NCBI GenBank assembly: GCA_017501225.1 | Contig: JAFVXH010000017.1 | Coordinates: 1-64,000, forward strand | DNA: 64,000 bases | From: Clostridia bacterium | Lineage (GTDB): Bacteria > Bacillota > Clostridia > Oscillospirales > CAG-272 | Direction: 5' to 3' | Made by a program: the position numbers and the translations under genes | The notes under the pieces: generated by a model | The model's database searches: none | What the model was told of the DNA's origin: nothing | Seen by the model: only the letters and a program-made list of their open reading frames with translations | In this document: positions 42,451 to 52,117 of the stretch, piece by piece | Layout of the letters: each line of letters opens with the position of its first letter | How positions within the stretch are numbered: the stretch's first letter is position 1

Positions 42451-43749
42451 ATGATCTGGTCAAAACAAGAGATTCTTCCCAGAGAAGAAATTGAAGCCAT
42501 TCAGCTCTCCCGCTTGCAGGAAACCGTTGCGCGGGTGTATGAAAAGGTTGCCCCTTACCGCAAAAAAATGGACGAGGCAGGCATTCGCCCTTCGGATATT
42601 CAAAGCCTTTCCGATCTTGCAAGACTCCCCTTTGTGACCAAGCGGGATCTGCGTGACAACTATCCCTTCGGAATGTTTGCGGTACCCAAGGAGGAATTGG
42701 TCCGCATCCACGCATCGAGCGGAACGACGGGAAAGCCCACCGTGGTGGGATATACGCAAAACGATCTGGACGTCTGGACCGAGTGCGTGTCGCGCGTTGC
42801 CTGCATGGGAGGTGCTACGGAAAAGGACGTCGCGCAGATCTGCTTCGGATACGGTATGTTTACGGGAGCGCTCGGGCTTCACTACGGACTGGAGCGCATC
42901 GGTGCCGCGATCGTGCCCTCGTCCACGGGCAACTCCGAAAAGCAAATCATGTATATGCAGGATTTTGAGACCTCACTTCTGGTCGCAACCCCCTCCTACG
43001 CCTTGCGCCTTGCCGAGGTGGCAAGATCCATGGGAATTGATCCCGCAAAGGATCTGAAGGTCAAGATCGGCCTTGTGGGCAGTGAGCTTCTGACCGACGC
43101 GATGCGCGAGGAAATGCGAAAATATTGGGGCAAGGATATGCTCATCACCTCCAACTACGGCATGAGCGAGCTCAACGGACCGGGTGTGTCGGGCGAGTGC
43201 GAGTATCTTTGCGGCATGCACATCAACGAGGACTTCTACATCCCCGAGATCATCGACTCCGAAACGGGCGAGGTGCTGCCTGCGGGAGAGAAGGGTGAGC
43301 TCGTCATTACCTGCATCAAAAAAGAGGGCTTGCCCCTGATCCGCTACCGCACCAAGGATATTACGCGCCTGTTCTATGAAAAATGCAAGTGCGGACGAAC
43401 CTTCTGCCGCATGGAGAACCTCTCGGGCAGAAGCGACGATATGCTCAAGGTCCGCGGCGTCAACGTATTCCCGGGACAGATCGAGGAGGTCATCTTCGGC
43501 TTTGAAGAGCTCGGACCTCACTACGAGATCATCGTTGAGCGCGAGGGGTATCTGGACAAGATGACCATTCGCGTCGAGCTGGTGCACTCCACCGACTCCT
43601 TTGCGGAGCTGGAGCGACTGAGAAACGCCATCCGCGCAAAGCTGCGCACGGTGCTTGGGTTGGATGCCAAGATCATGCTGGAATCCCCCAACACCCTGCA
43701 GCGCTTTGAGGGCAAGGCAAAACGAATCAAGGATTTGAGGAGCAAATAA
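42451..43749 (+). CDS. paaK: Phenylacetate-CoA ligase family protein
   Basis: A 432-residue ANL-family adenylating enzyme with ASSGTTGKPTVVGYT at about residue 87, SNYGMSELNGPG (about 232) and GRSDDMLKVRGVNVFPGQIE (about 328), typical of PaaK. It interconverts arylacetate and arylacetyl-CoA with ATP. Beside iorAB in anaerobes, the pair converts aromatic 2-oxo acids to arylacetates or the reverse. GGAGG precedes the ATG at 42451. Confidence 0.94.
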   Translation: MIWSKQEILPREEIEAIQLSRLQETVARVYEKVAPYRKKMDEAGIRPSDIQSLSDLARLPFVTKRDLRDNYPFGMFAVPKEELVRIHASSGTTGKPTVVGYTQNDLDVWTECVSRVACMGGATEKDVAQICFGYGMFTGALGLHYGLERIGAAIVPSSTGNSEKQIMYMQDFETSLLVATPSYALRLAEVARSMGIDPAKDLKVKIGLVGSELLTDAMREEMRKYWGKDMLITSNYGMSELNGPGVSGECEYLCGMHINEDFYIPEIIDSETGEVLPAGEKGELVITCIKKEGLPLIRYRTKDITRLFYEKCKCGRTFCRMENLSGRSDDMLKVRGVNVFPGQIEEVIFGFEELGPHYEIIVEREGYLDKMTIRVELVHSTDSFAELERLRNAIRAKLRTVLGLDAKIMLESPNTLQRFEGKAKRIKDLRSK

Positions 43750-43751
43750 AC

Positions 43752-45491
43752 ATGGCAGAACAGAAAATTATGCTGGGGAACGAGGCGATCGCACGCGGTG
43801 CCTTTGAGGCAGGCGTCAAGGTCTGCAGCTCTTATCCCGGAACTCCCAGCACCGAGATCAGTGAATATCTTTCGACCTATCCCGAGGTCTATACCGAATG
43901 GGCACCCAACGAAAAGGTTGCTACGGAGGTCGCCATCGGCGCATCCATCTCCGGCGTGCGCAGCCTTGCGTGCATGAAGCACGTAGGTCTGAACGTTGCG
44001 TCCGATCCGCTTTATACCTTTTCCTACACCGGTGTTGGTGGAGGATCGGTTCTTGTGGTTGCGGACGACCCCGGTCTTGCCAGCTCGCAAAACGAGCAGG
44101 ACACCCGCATGGTCGCACGCAGTGCGCACATCCCCGTGCTTGAGCCCTCGGACAGCGGTGAAGCAAAGGAATTTATCAAGCTCGCATATCAGATCAGCGA
44201 GGAATACGACACCCCCGTGATCCTGCGCACGACTACCAAGCTCTCGCACTCCCAGAGTGTCGTCACGCTTGACGAGCGTGTTGTGCCGAAGGATCGGGAA
44301 TATACGCGCGACGCATCCAAATACGTGATGATGCCCGCGTCCACCATTGGCAGACACGTCTTTGTCGAGGCGCGCGAGAATCGCCTTGCAGAGGACGCAA
44401 ACACACTCTCCATCAACAGAATGGAGCTGCGCGATACCAAGATCGGCTTTGTCACCGCGGGCATTCCGTATCAGTACGTCAGAGAGGCTTGCCCCGAGGC
44501 GAGCGTCTTAAAGCTTGGTATGACCAACCCCATTCCGAAGGCCCTGATTGCGGAGTTTGCAAGCAAGGTGGAGAAGCTTTACGTATTCGAGGAGCTGGAG
44601 CCCGTTATCGAGGAGCAGATCCGCGCGATGGGGATTTCCGTCCTTGGCAAGGAGCTCTTTACGCGCCAAGGCGAATACAGCGCAAATCTGTTGCGCCGTG
44701 TGCTGTTCGGAACGACCGATGCGGTCTTTACGGCGGCAGAGGCACCCAACCGTCCTCCCATTCTTTGCCCCGGATGCCCTCACAGAAGCGTATTCTCGGT
44801 GCTCGCAAGGCTCAAGATCCACGCGGCGGGCGATATCGGATGCTATACGCTCGGAGCCGTCGCACCTTTGAACGTCATTGACACCACCGTCTGCATGGGA
44901 GCCAGCATTTCCTCGCTTCACGGTATTGAGAAGGCAAGAGGCAAGGAGTTTATCAAGAATTGGGTTGCCGTGATCGGCGACTCCACCTTCTTACATACCG
45001 GAATCAATTCGCTTGTGAATATGGTATACAACAAATCGAGCGCGACGGTCATCATTCTGGACAACCGCACCACGGGTATGACGGGACATCAGGAGCACGC
45101 CGCAACGGGTAAGACTCTGATGGGTGAGAGCACGTACGCGATCGATCTTGCATCTCTTTGCCGCGCGATCGGCGTACCCAACGTCATTGAAGTAGATGCG
45201 TTTGACATTAAGGCACTGGAAGCGAATATCAAGCAGAGCGTGAAGGGGGACGTGCTGACGGTTCTGATCGCAAAGGCGCCCTGCGCGCTGCTCAAAGGAC
45301 AGAAATTCCCGTACGTTTGTGTGGCAGACCCCGACGCCTGCAAGAAGTGCGGCGCGTGCCTCAAGATTGGATGCCCCGCGCTGACCAAGAACGCAGACGG
45401 AACCGTCACGATCAACGCGACCATGTGCAACGGCTGTGGGCTTTGCCAAAGCTACTGCAAATTCGGAGCGATTGCAAAGGTGGAACGATAA
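43752..45491 (+). CDS. iorA: Indolepyruvate:ferredoxin oxidoreductase, alpha subunit
   Basis: A 579-residue enzyme with an N-terminal pyrimidine domain (SSYPGTPSTEISEYL), a ThDP-binding domain with GDSTFLHTGINSL at about residue 409, and a C-terminal ferredoxin region with two 4Fe-4S sets: CKKCGACLKIGCP near 529 and CNGCGLCQSYC near 558. It oxidatively decarboxylates aryl pyruvates to arylacetyl-CoA, reducing ferredoxin. It is oxygen-sensitive and typical of strict anaerobes. Confidence 0.96.
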   Translation: MAEQKIMLGNEAIARGAFEAGVKVCSSYPGTPSTEISEYLSTYPEVYTEWAPNEKVATEVAIGASISGVRSLACMKHVGLNVASDPLYTFSYTGVGGGSVLVVADDPGLASSQNEQDTRMVARSAHIPVLEPSDSGEAKEFIKLAYQISEEYDTPVILRTTTKLSHSQSVVTLDERVVPKDREYTRDASKYVMMPASTIGRHVFVEARENRLAEDANTLSINRMELRDTKIGFVTAGIPYQYVREACPEASVLKLGMTNPIPKALIAEFASKVEKLYVFEELEPVIEEQIRAMGISVLGKELFTRQGEYSANLLRRVLFGTTDAVFTAAEAPNRPPILCPGCPHRSVFSVLARLKIHAAGDIGCYTLGAVAPLNVIDTTVCMGASISSLHGIEKARGKEFIKNWVAVIGDSTFLHTGINSLVNMVYNKSSATVIILDNRTTGMTGHQEHAATGKTLMGESTYAIDLASLCRAIGVPNVIEVDAFDIKALEANIKQSVKGDVLTVLIAKAPCALLKGQKFPYVCVADPDACKKCGACLKIGCPALTKNADGTVTINATMCNGCGLCQSYCKFGAIAKVER

Positions 45492-45492
45492 G

Positions 45493-46068
45493 ATGAAAAG
45501 CATGAATATTATGGTGGTTGGCGTCGGAGGCCAGGGAACGCTTCTGACCAGCCGTATTATCGGACAGACTGCCCTGAAGGCAGGGTATGACGTCAAGCTC
45601 TCCGAGGTGCACGGAATGGCACAGAGGGGTGGCAGCGTGGTGACCTTTATCCGCTACGGCGAGCAAGTTTTCGAGCCCGTGGTTGAGGTCGGCGACGTAG
45701 ACGTTCTCATTTCCTTTGAGCGCTTGGAGGCGCTCAGATATGCGCATTATCTGAAGCAGGACGGCGTTCTGATCGTCAACGATTGCAGGATCGATCCCAT
45801 GACGGTCGTCATCGGTGCCAAGGAATATCCCGAACAGATCCTTGCGCGTCTGCAGACGGAGCACCGCGTTCTTTCTCTGGATGCCGGCAAGATCGCGCAG
45901 GAGCTGGGCAACAGCCGCGTGGTCAACTCGGTCATTCTCGGACTTGCCGCAACGCAATTGGAGTTTTCCAAGGATGCGTGGCTGGAGATGATCGCAAAAA
46001 CCGTTCCGCCCAAGACGGTGGAGGTCAATCAGGCGGCGTTCTGCCGCGGCTACGGGCAAAACGCGTAA
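45493..46068 (+). CDS. iorB: Indolepyruvate:ferredoxin oxidoreductase, beta subunit
   Basis: A 191-residue gamma-type subunit with the nucleotide-binding-like VVGVGGQGTLLTSRIIG start and the EVHGMAQRGGSVVTFIRYG motif (about residue 38). It pairs with IorA, whose stop is one base before this start codon. The frame open to 45436 overlaps iorA and lacks a start signal. Confidence 0.95.
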   Translation: MKSMNIMVVGVGGQGTLLTSRIIGQTALKAGYDVKLSEVHGMAQRGGSVVTFIRYGEQVFEPVVEVGDVDVLISFERLEALRYAHYLKQDGVLIVNDCRIDPMTVVIGAKEYPEQILARLQTEHRVLSLDAGKIAQELGNSRVVNSVILGLAATQLEFSKDAWLEMIAKTVPPKTVEVNQAAFCRGYGQNA

Positions 46069-46104
46069 CCGGTATTTCAATCCAAAACACAGGAGGAATC
46101 AATC

Positions 46105-46533
46105 ATGGCAGCAAAGCAGTTGTCCGTGTTTATCGAAAATCGAAAGGGTCGCCTTGGCGAGGTGCTGGAGGTTTTGAAGAAGAATGGCATCAGCATTCTT
46201 TCTCTCAGCCTTGCGGACACCACCGAGTACGGTCTGTTGCGCCTGATCGTCAACGATCCCGAGCTTTGCAAAAAGGCCTTGAGCCGGGAGGGCTTTTCCA
46301 CGATGCTGAGTGAGGTCCTCGTGGTCAGGATCACGCACATCTCGGGAAGCCTTCAGGAGCTTCTGACGCTTCTGTCCGAGCAAGACATTGGCGTGGAATA
46401 TATGTACGGGCTTTCGGTAGAGGGAAGTGACGCGTCGGTCGTCATCAAGACCTCCGATCTTGCACGGTCCGAAGCACTCTTCGCGCAGAACGGCGTTACC
46501 TTTTTGTCGGCGCAGGATCTTGCGAGGATGTAG
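46105..46533 (+). CDS. Tandem ACT-domain protein
   Basis: A 142-residue protein of two ACT domains (KQLSVFIENRKGRLGEVLEV and a second from about residue 71). ACT domains bind amino acids and regulate enzymes. Proteins of this type often lie next to iorAB and phenylacetate-CoA ligase genes. It probably senses an aromatic amino acid or acts as a regulatory partner. Confidence 0.9.
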   Translation: MAAKQLSVFIENRKGRLGEVLEVLKKNGISILSLSLADTTEYGLLRLIVNDPELCKKALSREGFSTMLSEVLVVRITHISGSLQELLTLLSEQDIGVEYMYGLSVEGSDASVVIKTSDLARSEALFAQNGVTFLSAQDLARM

Positions 46534-46545
46534 GGGGTAGGATCG

Positions 46546-47742
46546 ATGCAATACAATGAAAAAATGTTTGCTCTCGGAAGCCGCCGCTCGGTCATCCGTG
46601 AGATCTTTGAATACAGCAAGCGCAGAAGCGCGGAGATCGGTGCTCAGAACGTGTTTGATTTCAGCCTCGGAAACCCGAGCGTAGAGCCTCCGAAGGAGAT
46701 CTCGCAGGCGATCTGCGATCTGCTCTCCGAGGGAGATCAGACGCTTCTGCACGGATACACCTCCGCGCAGGGAGATGCCAAGGTCAGAGGTGTCATCGCG
46801 CAGGAGATCACCAAGCGGCACGGGATCGATATGCCTGCCGACCTGATCTATATGACCTGCGGTGCCGCCGCATCTCTGACGATCACCTTACGCGCGATCT
46901 GCAACGAGGGGGACGAGTGCGTGGTGTTCGCGCCCTTCTTTACCGAGTATCGGGTATTCGTGGAGAACGCGGGCGGTACGCTTGTGATCTCCAAGCCGCA
47001 GGACAAGACCTTTCAGGCGGACGTTGCGGATTTTGAGAGCCGTATCACGGAAAGGACCAAGGCGATCATTCTCAACTCTCCCAACAATCCCAGCGGTGTG
47101 GTATATTCCGAGGAAACGGTCCGTCAGATCTGCCGCGTGCTGAAGGAAAAATCCGCGCAGTACGGACACCCCATTTACCTGATCGCGGACGAGCCGTATC
47201 GGGAATTGGTATACGACGGCATTGACGTGCCCTACCTGATGAACCATTATGAGAACACCTTCGTGTGCTACTCCTATTCCAAGTCGCTCTCGCTCCCGGG
47301 TGAGCGAATCGGATACATTGCGGTAAGTCCCAAAATGGAGGATGCAAAGTCCCTGTATCTTGCCATCTGCGGCGCGGGTCGCTCCTTGGGATACGTCTGC
47401 GCGCCCAGCCTATTCCAGCAGGTCATTGCCAGAGTACAGGGGGCTAAGGTGGACGTAAACGTTTATCGAAAAAACCGAGATCTTTTGCTGTCTGCCCTGA
47501 CTGCGTACGGATATGAGTGTGTCAAGCCCGACGGCGCGTTCTATCTCTTTGTCAAGGCTCTGGAGGAGGACGCGACCGCATTTTGCGAGCGTGCCAAGCA
47601 GCATGAGCTGTTGGTGGTGCCCTGCGACGATTTCGGCGTTACGGGCTACGTTCGCATCGCTTACTGCGTCGATTACGGACGCATCGAGCGTGCCTTGCCC
47701 GCCTTCTCGGCACTTGCCAAGGAATACGGCAAGCAGAATTGA
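46546..47742 (+). CDS. Class I aminotransferase of the aromatic amino acid operon
   Basis: A 398-residue fold-type I PLP enzyme. It has NSPNNPSGVVYSEETVR, DEPYRELVYDG and the lysine motif CYSYSKSLSLPGERIGY at about residue 243. By context it should convert aromatic amino acids to the aryl pyruvates used by IorAB. It is the last gene of the operon, 13 bases after the ACT gene and before a strong terminator. Confidence 0.92.
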   Translation: MQYNEKMFALGSRRSVIREIFEYSKRRSAEIGAQNVFDFSLGNPSVEPPKEISQAICDLLSEGDQTLLHGYTSAQGDAKVRGVIAQEITKRHGIDMPADLIYMTCGAAASLTITLRAICNEGDECVVFAPFFTEYRVFVENAGGTLVISKPQDKTFQADVADFESRITERTKAIILNSPNNPSGVVYSEETVRQICRVLKEKSAQYGHPIYLIADEPYRELVYDGIDVPYLMNHYENTFVCYSYSKSLSLPGERIGYIAVSPKMEDAKSLYLAICGAGRSLGYVCAPSLFQQVIARVQGAKVDVNVYRKNRDLLLSALTAYGYECVKPDGAFYLFVKALEEDATAFCERAKQHELLVVPCDDFGVTGYVRIAYCVDYGRIERALPAFSALAKEYGKQN

Positions 47743-47750
47743 ACGTGCAT

Positions 47751-47797
47751 AAAAAAGAACACGCGCACAGCGAAATGCTGTGCGCGTGTTCTTTTTT
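47751..47797. terminator. Bidirectional terminator
   Basis: An 11-bp GC-rich stem extended by A/T pairs to about 21 bp, with a GAAAT loop, between the aminotransferase and the convergent pilB. Confidence 0.9.
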
Positions 47798-47813
47798 TGT
47801 ATCCACGAGCGGA

Positions 47814-49481
47814 TCAGGACACTACGATGTCCACAAGTCCCTCGTATTCCTCAAGGCTGGTTTCACCCGAGAGGACGCGCTCCTTGGTGTGACTGAGCAC
47901 CGTGGTCATATCGCGCTCGACGATCTCGCCGACCTTCTCACTCGTAAAGTCGTCCGACATCAGAATGTTTCGGATCTCATCGTTCAGAACCATGATCTCA
48001 AATACACCGATACGGCCAAGATATCCGGTCTGATTGCAGTAAGGGCATCCGACAGCGTCGAAGATCTCTGCCTTTTTGTGAATGCCAAGCATCTCCATCT
48101 CTGCCTTGGTGGTCATGCGCGCGCTCTTGCATTTGGGGCAGAGCTTACGCACCAGACGCTGGGAGATGGCACCCAGGAGGGAGTCGGCAACCAGATATTT
48201 CGGAATTCCCATATTGACCAGACGCGTGATAACGCCCGCCGCGTCGTTGGTATGGATGGAGGAAAGCACCAGGTGTCCCGTAATTGCGGCTCTCGTTGCG
48301 ATCTGCGCGGTCTCCTCGTCACGGATCTCACCGATCATAATGACGTTGGGGTCCTGACGGAGGAAACTTCGCAGGGCTGCGGCAAAGGTCAGTTGCGCCT
48401 TGGGGTTGACCTGTACCTGATTGATGCCCTCGATCTCGTTCTCCACGGGATCCTCGACCGTCATGATGTTGGTATCCTCTTTATTCAGGTGACGCAGGAA
48501 GGTATAGAGCGTGGTACTCTTACCGCTTCCCGTAGGACCTGTCAGGAGGATGATGCCGTGAGGACGGGAGATCATGCTCATGACAAGCTCGGTCTGCTTC
48601 TCGGAAAAGCCGAGAGAGGACATGTCTCCCGAATGGAACTGTCGGTTGTAGATACGGATTACGATCTTTTCTCCGTGAATGGTCGGAATGGTGGAAACAC
48701 GGAAATCGTAAGGAATTCCGTTCACCTCCATGCTGATCTTTCCGTCCTGCGGAACGCGGCGCTCCGCGATGTTCAGATCCGCCATGATCTTGTAGCGCGC
48801 AAGCAGGGCGGGGAACATATGAGGCGCCAACTCCTCGATCTTGTTCAGCTTTCCGTCGATGCGGAAGCGCAGATAGATCGTTTTATCAAAGGGCTCGACG
48901 TGGATATCACTCGCTCCACGGTTGATCGCGTCCCTAAGAATCGAGTCACAAAGCTTGATGATGGGCGCGTCAATGGGCGTGCTTGTGTTGCTCGCCTCGG
49001 TGATATCGGTGTTGGACTTGGAATAGTCGGTCAGCACGATATCCTGCTGGATCTTGTTGTTGGCATAGTCCAGGATGCGTGCCATCTGCGTGGGAGGGCT
49101 GATGATGAACTTCAGCTTCTTTCCGCCATGAGTTAAAAACTCACGGAATTCCTCCACGCGGAAGGGATTGCATCCGATGACGGTCAGAACGTCGCCCTGC
49201 AAGGAAAACGGAACACCCTGGTATTGGATCAGAAGATCTCTGGGATATTGCTTGACGAACTCCAGATTGATCTCGGAGAGCTGACAGAAGCGGTATTCAT
49301 ATCCCAGAAAATCGGCAAGCATCCGATACAGCGGCTCCTCCTCCAGGATCTCGCCGCGAAACAGCTCCAGGTAGATGGGAGAGCCTGCGGCGTCGGATCT
49401 CTCCAGCCACTCAGTGGCGAGCTCCGGGCTCAACGCCTGCTGTTCTACTAAATAATTGGTAAAAAGTCGGTTAAAAATCAT
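47814..49481 (-). CDS. pilB: Type IV pilus assembly ATPase (PilB/GspE family)
   Basis: A 555-residue ATPase with an N-terminal GspE-N domain, Walker A GPTGSGKSTT at about residue 314, Asp/His boxes, and a four-cysteine zinc site (CPKCK near 449, CPYC near 480). This is typical of extension ATPases. It powers pilin polymerisation from the cytoplasm. It is the last gene of the T4P cluster. No PilT-type retraction ATPase is in the window. Confidence 0.96.
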   Translation of the reverse strand: MIFNRLFTNYLVEQQALSPELATEWLERSDAAGSPIYLELFRGEILEEEPLYRMLADFLGYEYRFCQLSEINLEFVKQYPRDLLIQYQGVPFSLQGDVLTVIGCNPFRVEEFREFLTHGGKKLKFIISPPTQMARILDYANNKIQQDIVLTDYSKSNTDITEASNTSTPIDAPIIKLCDSILRDAINRGASDIHVEPFDKTIYLRFRIDGKLNKIEELAPHMFPALLARYKIMADLNIAERRVPQDGKISMEVNGIPYDFRVSTIPTIHGEKIVIRIYNRQFHSGDMSSLGFSEKQTELVMSMISRPHGIILLTGPTGSGKSTTLYTFLRHLNKEDTNIMTVEDPVENEIEGINQVQVNPKAQLTFAAALRSFLRQDPNVIMIGEIRDEETAQIATRAAITGHLVLSSIHTNDAAGVITRLVNMGIPKYLVADSLLGAISQRLVRKLCPKCKSARMTTKAEMEMLGIHKKAEIFDAVGCPYCNQTGYLGRIGVFEIMVLNDEIRNILMSDDFTSEKVGEIVERDMTTVLSHTKERVLSGETSLEEYEGLVDIVVS

Positions 49482-49493
49482 GTGACGTTCTCC

Positions 49494-50699
49494 TTAAATG
49501 GTGTTCATCAGCGACATCATGGGCAAAAGCACCGAGAGAATAACCACGGCAACGATGGCACCGAGGATCAGGATCATCATAGGCTCCAGCGCGGCGATCG
49601 CCTTGGCGATGCTGGATTCGACGCACTCGTCGAAGTAGGAGCTTGTGGAGGTAAGCACCTCCTCGATGTTTCCGCTTTTTTCTCCGACGTCGATCATTTC
49701 GGTCAACATGGTGGGGAAGAGCCCGGTCGCTGCCAGGGAGGGCGCGATCCTTCTTCCGCGCTTGACCTCCTCAATGGTATAGCTGAATTTTTGGCTGAAC
49801 ACGGCGTTTCCGAGCATACGCTTGAGGTTTTCCAGACAGTCCACCATGTTCATTCCGCTGCCGAGCAGGATGACGAATGCCTTGGAAAAGCGGGAGGTGA
49901 TGAGGTTTTGCTGCACCTTACCGATCAAGGGCATATGGAACAGCAGAAAATCCTTGACGTACTCTCCCTTTTTGGTTTTGAAGAACAGGAAGACCGCAAG
50001 CAGAAGGACAGCCAGTATGGGAAGGATGATGAAGATATAATCCTGCATGAATTGGGAAATGTCCATCAGGATCCTCGTGATCTTCGGCACGTCACCGCCC
50101 AGCTCGTTGATGGTCGATTCAAACTGCGGCAGGACAAAGAGCGTGACGAACAGAAGGACCGCAAACACCATGACAAGAAGGAGGACGGGGTAGACCATCG
50201 AGGACTTTGCCTTTTTCTTGATCTTTCGGTCGTTCTCGTAGTAATCCGCCATGCTGGCAAGCACTCTGTCAAGTGATCCGCTGGCCTCACCGATGGCGAC
50301 CATGCTGATAAAGAAGCGTGGGAAGACCTTGGGATGCTTTGCAAACGCTTCGGAGAGCAAAACGCCCGACTCAATGTCAAAGTAGACGGCCTGCAGGACG
50401 TTTTTGAAGGGCGTGGTGTATTTTTGCTGGCGGAGGCTGTTGATGCTGTCGCCGATCGGAATTCCCGCCTTTACCATAACGGAGAATTGGCGCAAAAATC
50501 CGATGACCTCGTCCGGCTTGACCTTACTGCTGACTGCAAAAAATTCACTTTTCTTTTTTTCCTTGATGAGCGTCACCTTCATCGGATAAAACTTATCCTT
50601 TTTCAGCTCCGCGCGCAGGCTGACCTCGTCGCCTGCCTGACGCGTCAGGTGCTGCTTTTCACCAAGCGCATTTAAGACGGTACAACGGTACAGAGGCAT
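49494..50699 (-). CDS. pilC: Type IV pilus platform protein (PilC/GspF family)
   Basis: A 401-residue protein with two GspF domains and three membrane spans (about 165-195, 218-238 and 372-398). It carries GFLRQFSVMVKAGIPIGDSI and FVILLGSGMNMVDCLENLKR, the paired F-domain motifs. It anchors the PilB ATPase at the membrane. Its start abuts the stop of the prepilin peptidase gene. I used ATG 50699 because a purine-rich site (AAGGTGG) precedes it. Confidence 0.95.
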   Translation of the reverse strand: MPLYRCTVLNALGEKQHLTRQAGDEVSLRAELKKDKFYPMKVTLIKEKKKSEFFAVSSKVKPDEVIGFLRQFSVMVKAGIPIGDSINSLRQQKYTTPFKNVLQAVYFDIESGVLLSEAFAKHPKVFPRFFISMVAIGEASGSLDRVLASMADYYENDRKIKKKAKSSMVYPVLLLVMVFAVLLFVTLFVLPQFESTINELGGDVPKITRILMDISQFMQDYIFIILPILAVLLLAVFLFFKTKKGEYVKDFLLFHMPLIGKVQQNLITSRFSKAFVILLGSGMNMVDCLENLKRMLGNAVFSQKFSYTIEEVKRGRRIAPSLAATGLFPTMLTEMIDVGEKSGNIEEVLTSTSSYFDECVESSIAKAIAALEPMMILILGAIVAVVILSVLLPMMSLMNTI

Positions 50700-51499
50700 T
50701 AAAGCACCACCTTCCAATAAAAATCAAGTATCGCGTTCCCGTAGATCGCCATCACACCCATGCCGAGCAAAAGGTAGGGACCGAACGCGATTTCGCTTTC
50801 CTTGTCTTGCTTTGAGAGCTTTATTTTTGCAAGCTCGATCACGCTGCCCGTCAGTGTGGCGATCAGGATCGCAAGAAGCAGGGGGAACGCGCCGAGCGCA
50901 AGGCCCCCGATGCCGACGAGCCAGATATCCCCCGAGCCGAGGGCGTCGCGCTTGAGGAGCATTTTGGAAACCAGCGCGACAAGACCGAAAAAGCCAAAGC
51001 CGAGCGCGGCACCTCCGACGAAGCTCCAGGGAGATTCTCCAAAAGCGAAAATGCGCCAGAGCGCTACAAAGAGCGCGATGACGCCGAACAAGATCAGCGT
51101 AATATTATAAATATCGTGTGTTTCGAAATCAATGGCTGCCATGACGAGGAACAAAAAGACCGTCAAAAGCAGGGCGATCAGGATCGGAAGCTCCTCCACG
51201 GTGTTTCCGTACATCCAATAAGCGGAGAAGAAGCCAAGACCGCCAAAAATCTCGCACAGCAGCGAGAAAACACCGATCTTTGCGTGGCAGTTGCGGCATT
51301 TTCCGCCTAAAATCAGCCAGGAAAGGATCGGGATATTATCGTAAGCCTTGATCGGCGTTCGGCAAGCGGGGCAAAAGGAGTCGGGCTTGACGATCGACTG
51401 CCCCTTTGGCACGCGGTAGGCGACCACGCCTGCAAAGCTTGCAAAGACCGCGCCGAACACGAATGCAAAAATCGAGATCAGAATTTTGGGATCAGGCAT
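50699..51499 (-). CDS. pilD: Prepilin peptidase (PilD/TadV type)
   Basis: A 266-residue aspartic protease with about eight membrane spans. It has the N-terminal methylase zinc Cys pairs (CPACRTPI, CRNC) and the catalytic aspartates in AAIDFETHDIYN and GSGDIWLVGIGG. It cleaves and N-methylates the pilins encoded upstream in this locus. Confidence 0.95.
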   Translation of the reverse strand: MPDPKILISIFAFVFGAVFASFAGVVAYRVPKGQSIVKPDSFCPACRTPIKAYDNIPILSWLILGGKCRNCHAKIGVFSLLCEIFGGLGFFSAYWMYGNTVEELPILIALLLTVFLFLVMAAIDFETHDIYNITLILFGVIALFVALWRIFAFGESPWSFVGGAALGFGFFGLVALVSKMLLKRDALGSGDIWLVGIGGLALGAFPLLLAILIATLTGSVIELAKIKLSKQDKESEIAFGPYLLLGMGVMAIYGNAILDFYWKVVL

Positions 51500-51692
51500 T
51501 TTCGTCCACCTCCGCGGTCACGGCAGCTGTAACGGCAGGGCGATAGACCTCGTCCCGCAGATCCTCCAAGCCGCGCTCAGTCAGCTTTGTGTAGCGGTAA
51601 ACCACCGAGAAGGTCGACACGATGCTCAGGCTCATCACGAAGGTCAGGATCAGAACGATGGCGAGCACGTAGCCCTTTTGAGATTGCTTCAT
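51492..51692 (-). CDS. Small PilX-like pilus-associated membrane protein
   Basis: A 66-residue protein: a short basic N terminus (MKQSQKGYVLAIVLILTF), one hydrophobic helix and a charged tail. It resembles the first 60 residues of PilX/minor pilin proteins but has no further domain. It overlaps its neighbours on both sides (8 and 4 bases), consistent with tight coupling in the T4P operon. Confidence 0.7.
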   Translation of the reverse strand: MKQSQKGYVLAIVLILTFVMSLSIVSTFSVVYRYTKLTERGLEDLRDEVYRPAVTAAVTAEVDENA

Positions 51693-52117
51693 TGGTATCT
51701 CCCTCCTCCGTAATTCAGTTGATCAATAATCACACGCTCACTCTCGACGTGGCGGACGCTGATGATCAGCTCCGCATGTCCATCGCCGTTGGTGTCGGCA
51801 TAGGAATAGGACAGGCAGTAGACCTGCTCGGTCGTCGAGGGGTGAAAATTGTAGCCGTAGTAGATATTGCCCTCGTCTTGTCTGTTTTCGAGGGAGAAAT
51901 AGTGCTCATCCCAGTCGCGCCCGTACTCGTCACCGAAGAACGCGATGTCGGAGCAGATCATCTCAAAGCGCAGGTATTCCTCCTGGCGCGCCACGGTCTT
52001 TCGCATGACCAGGAGCGAGGAGAACATTGCCACCGAGATGATGGAAAACACGGCGATGGCAACCAGCACCTCGACCAGTGTCGTTCCTTTTTTTACGTTT
52101 GCGGTGCGTCTGATCAT
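51689..52117 (-). CDS. Minor pilin (prepilin N-terminal motif)
   Basis: A 142-residue protein with a type III prepilin signal (KKGTTLVEVLVAIAVFSII, Glu5 conserved after the cleavage Gly). The C-terminal globular region is beta-rich and Tyr-rich. It is a likely minor pilin or pseudopilin, cleaved by the prepilin peptidase encoded two genes downstream. Confidence 0.85.
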   Translation of the reverse strand: MIRRTANVKKGTTLVEVLVAIAVFSIISVAMFSSLLVMRKTVARQEEYLRFEMICSDIAFFGDEYGRDWDEHYFSLENRQDEGNIYYGYNFHPSTTEQVYCLSYSYADTNGDGHAELIISVRHVESERVIIDQLNYGGGRYQ

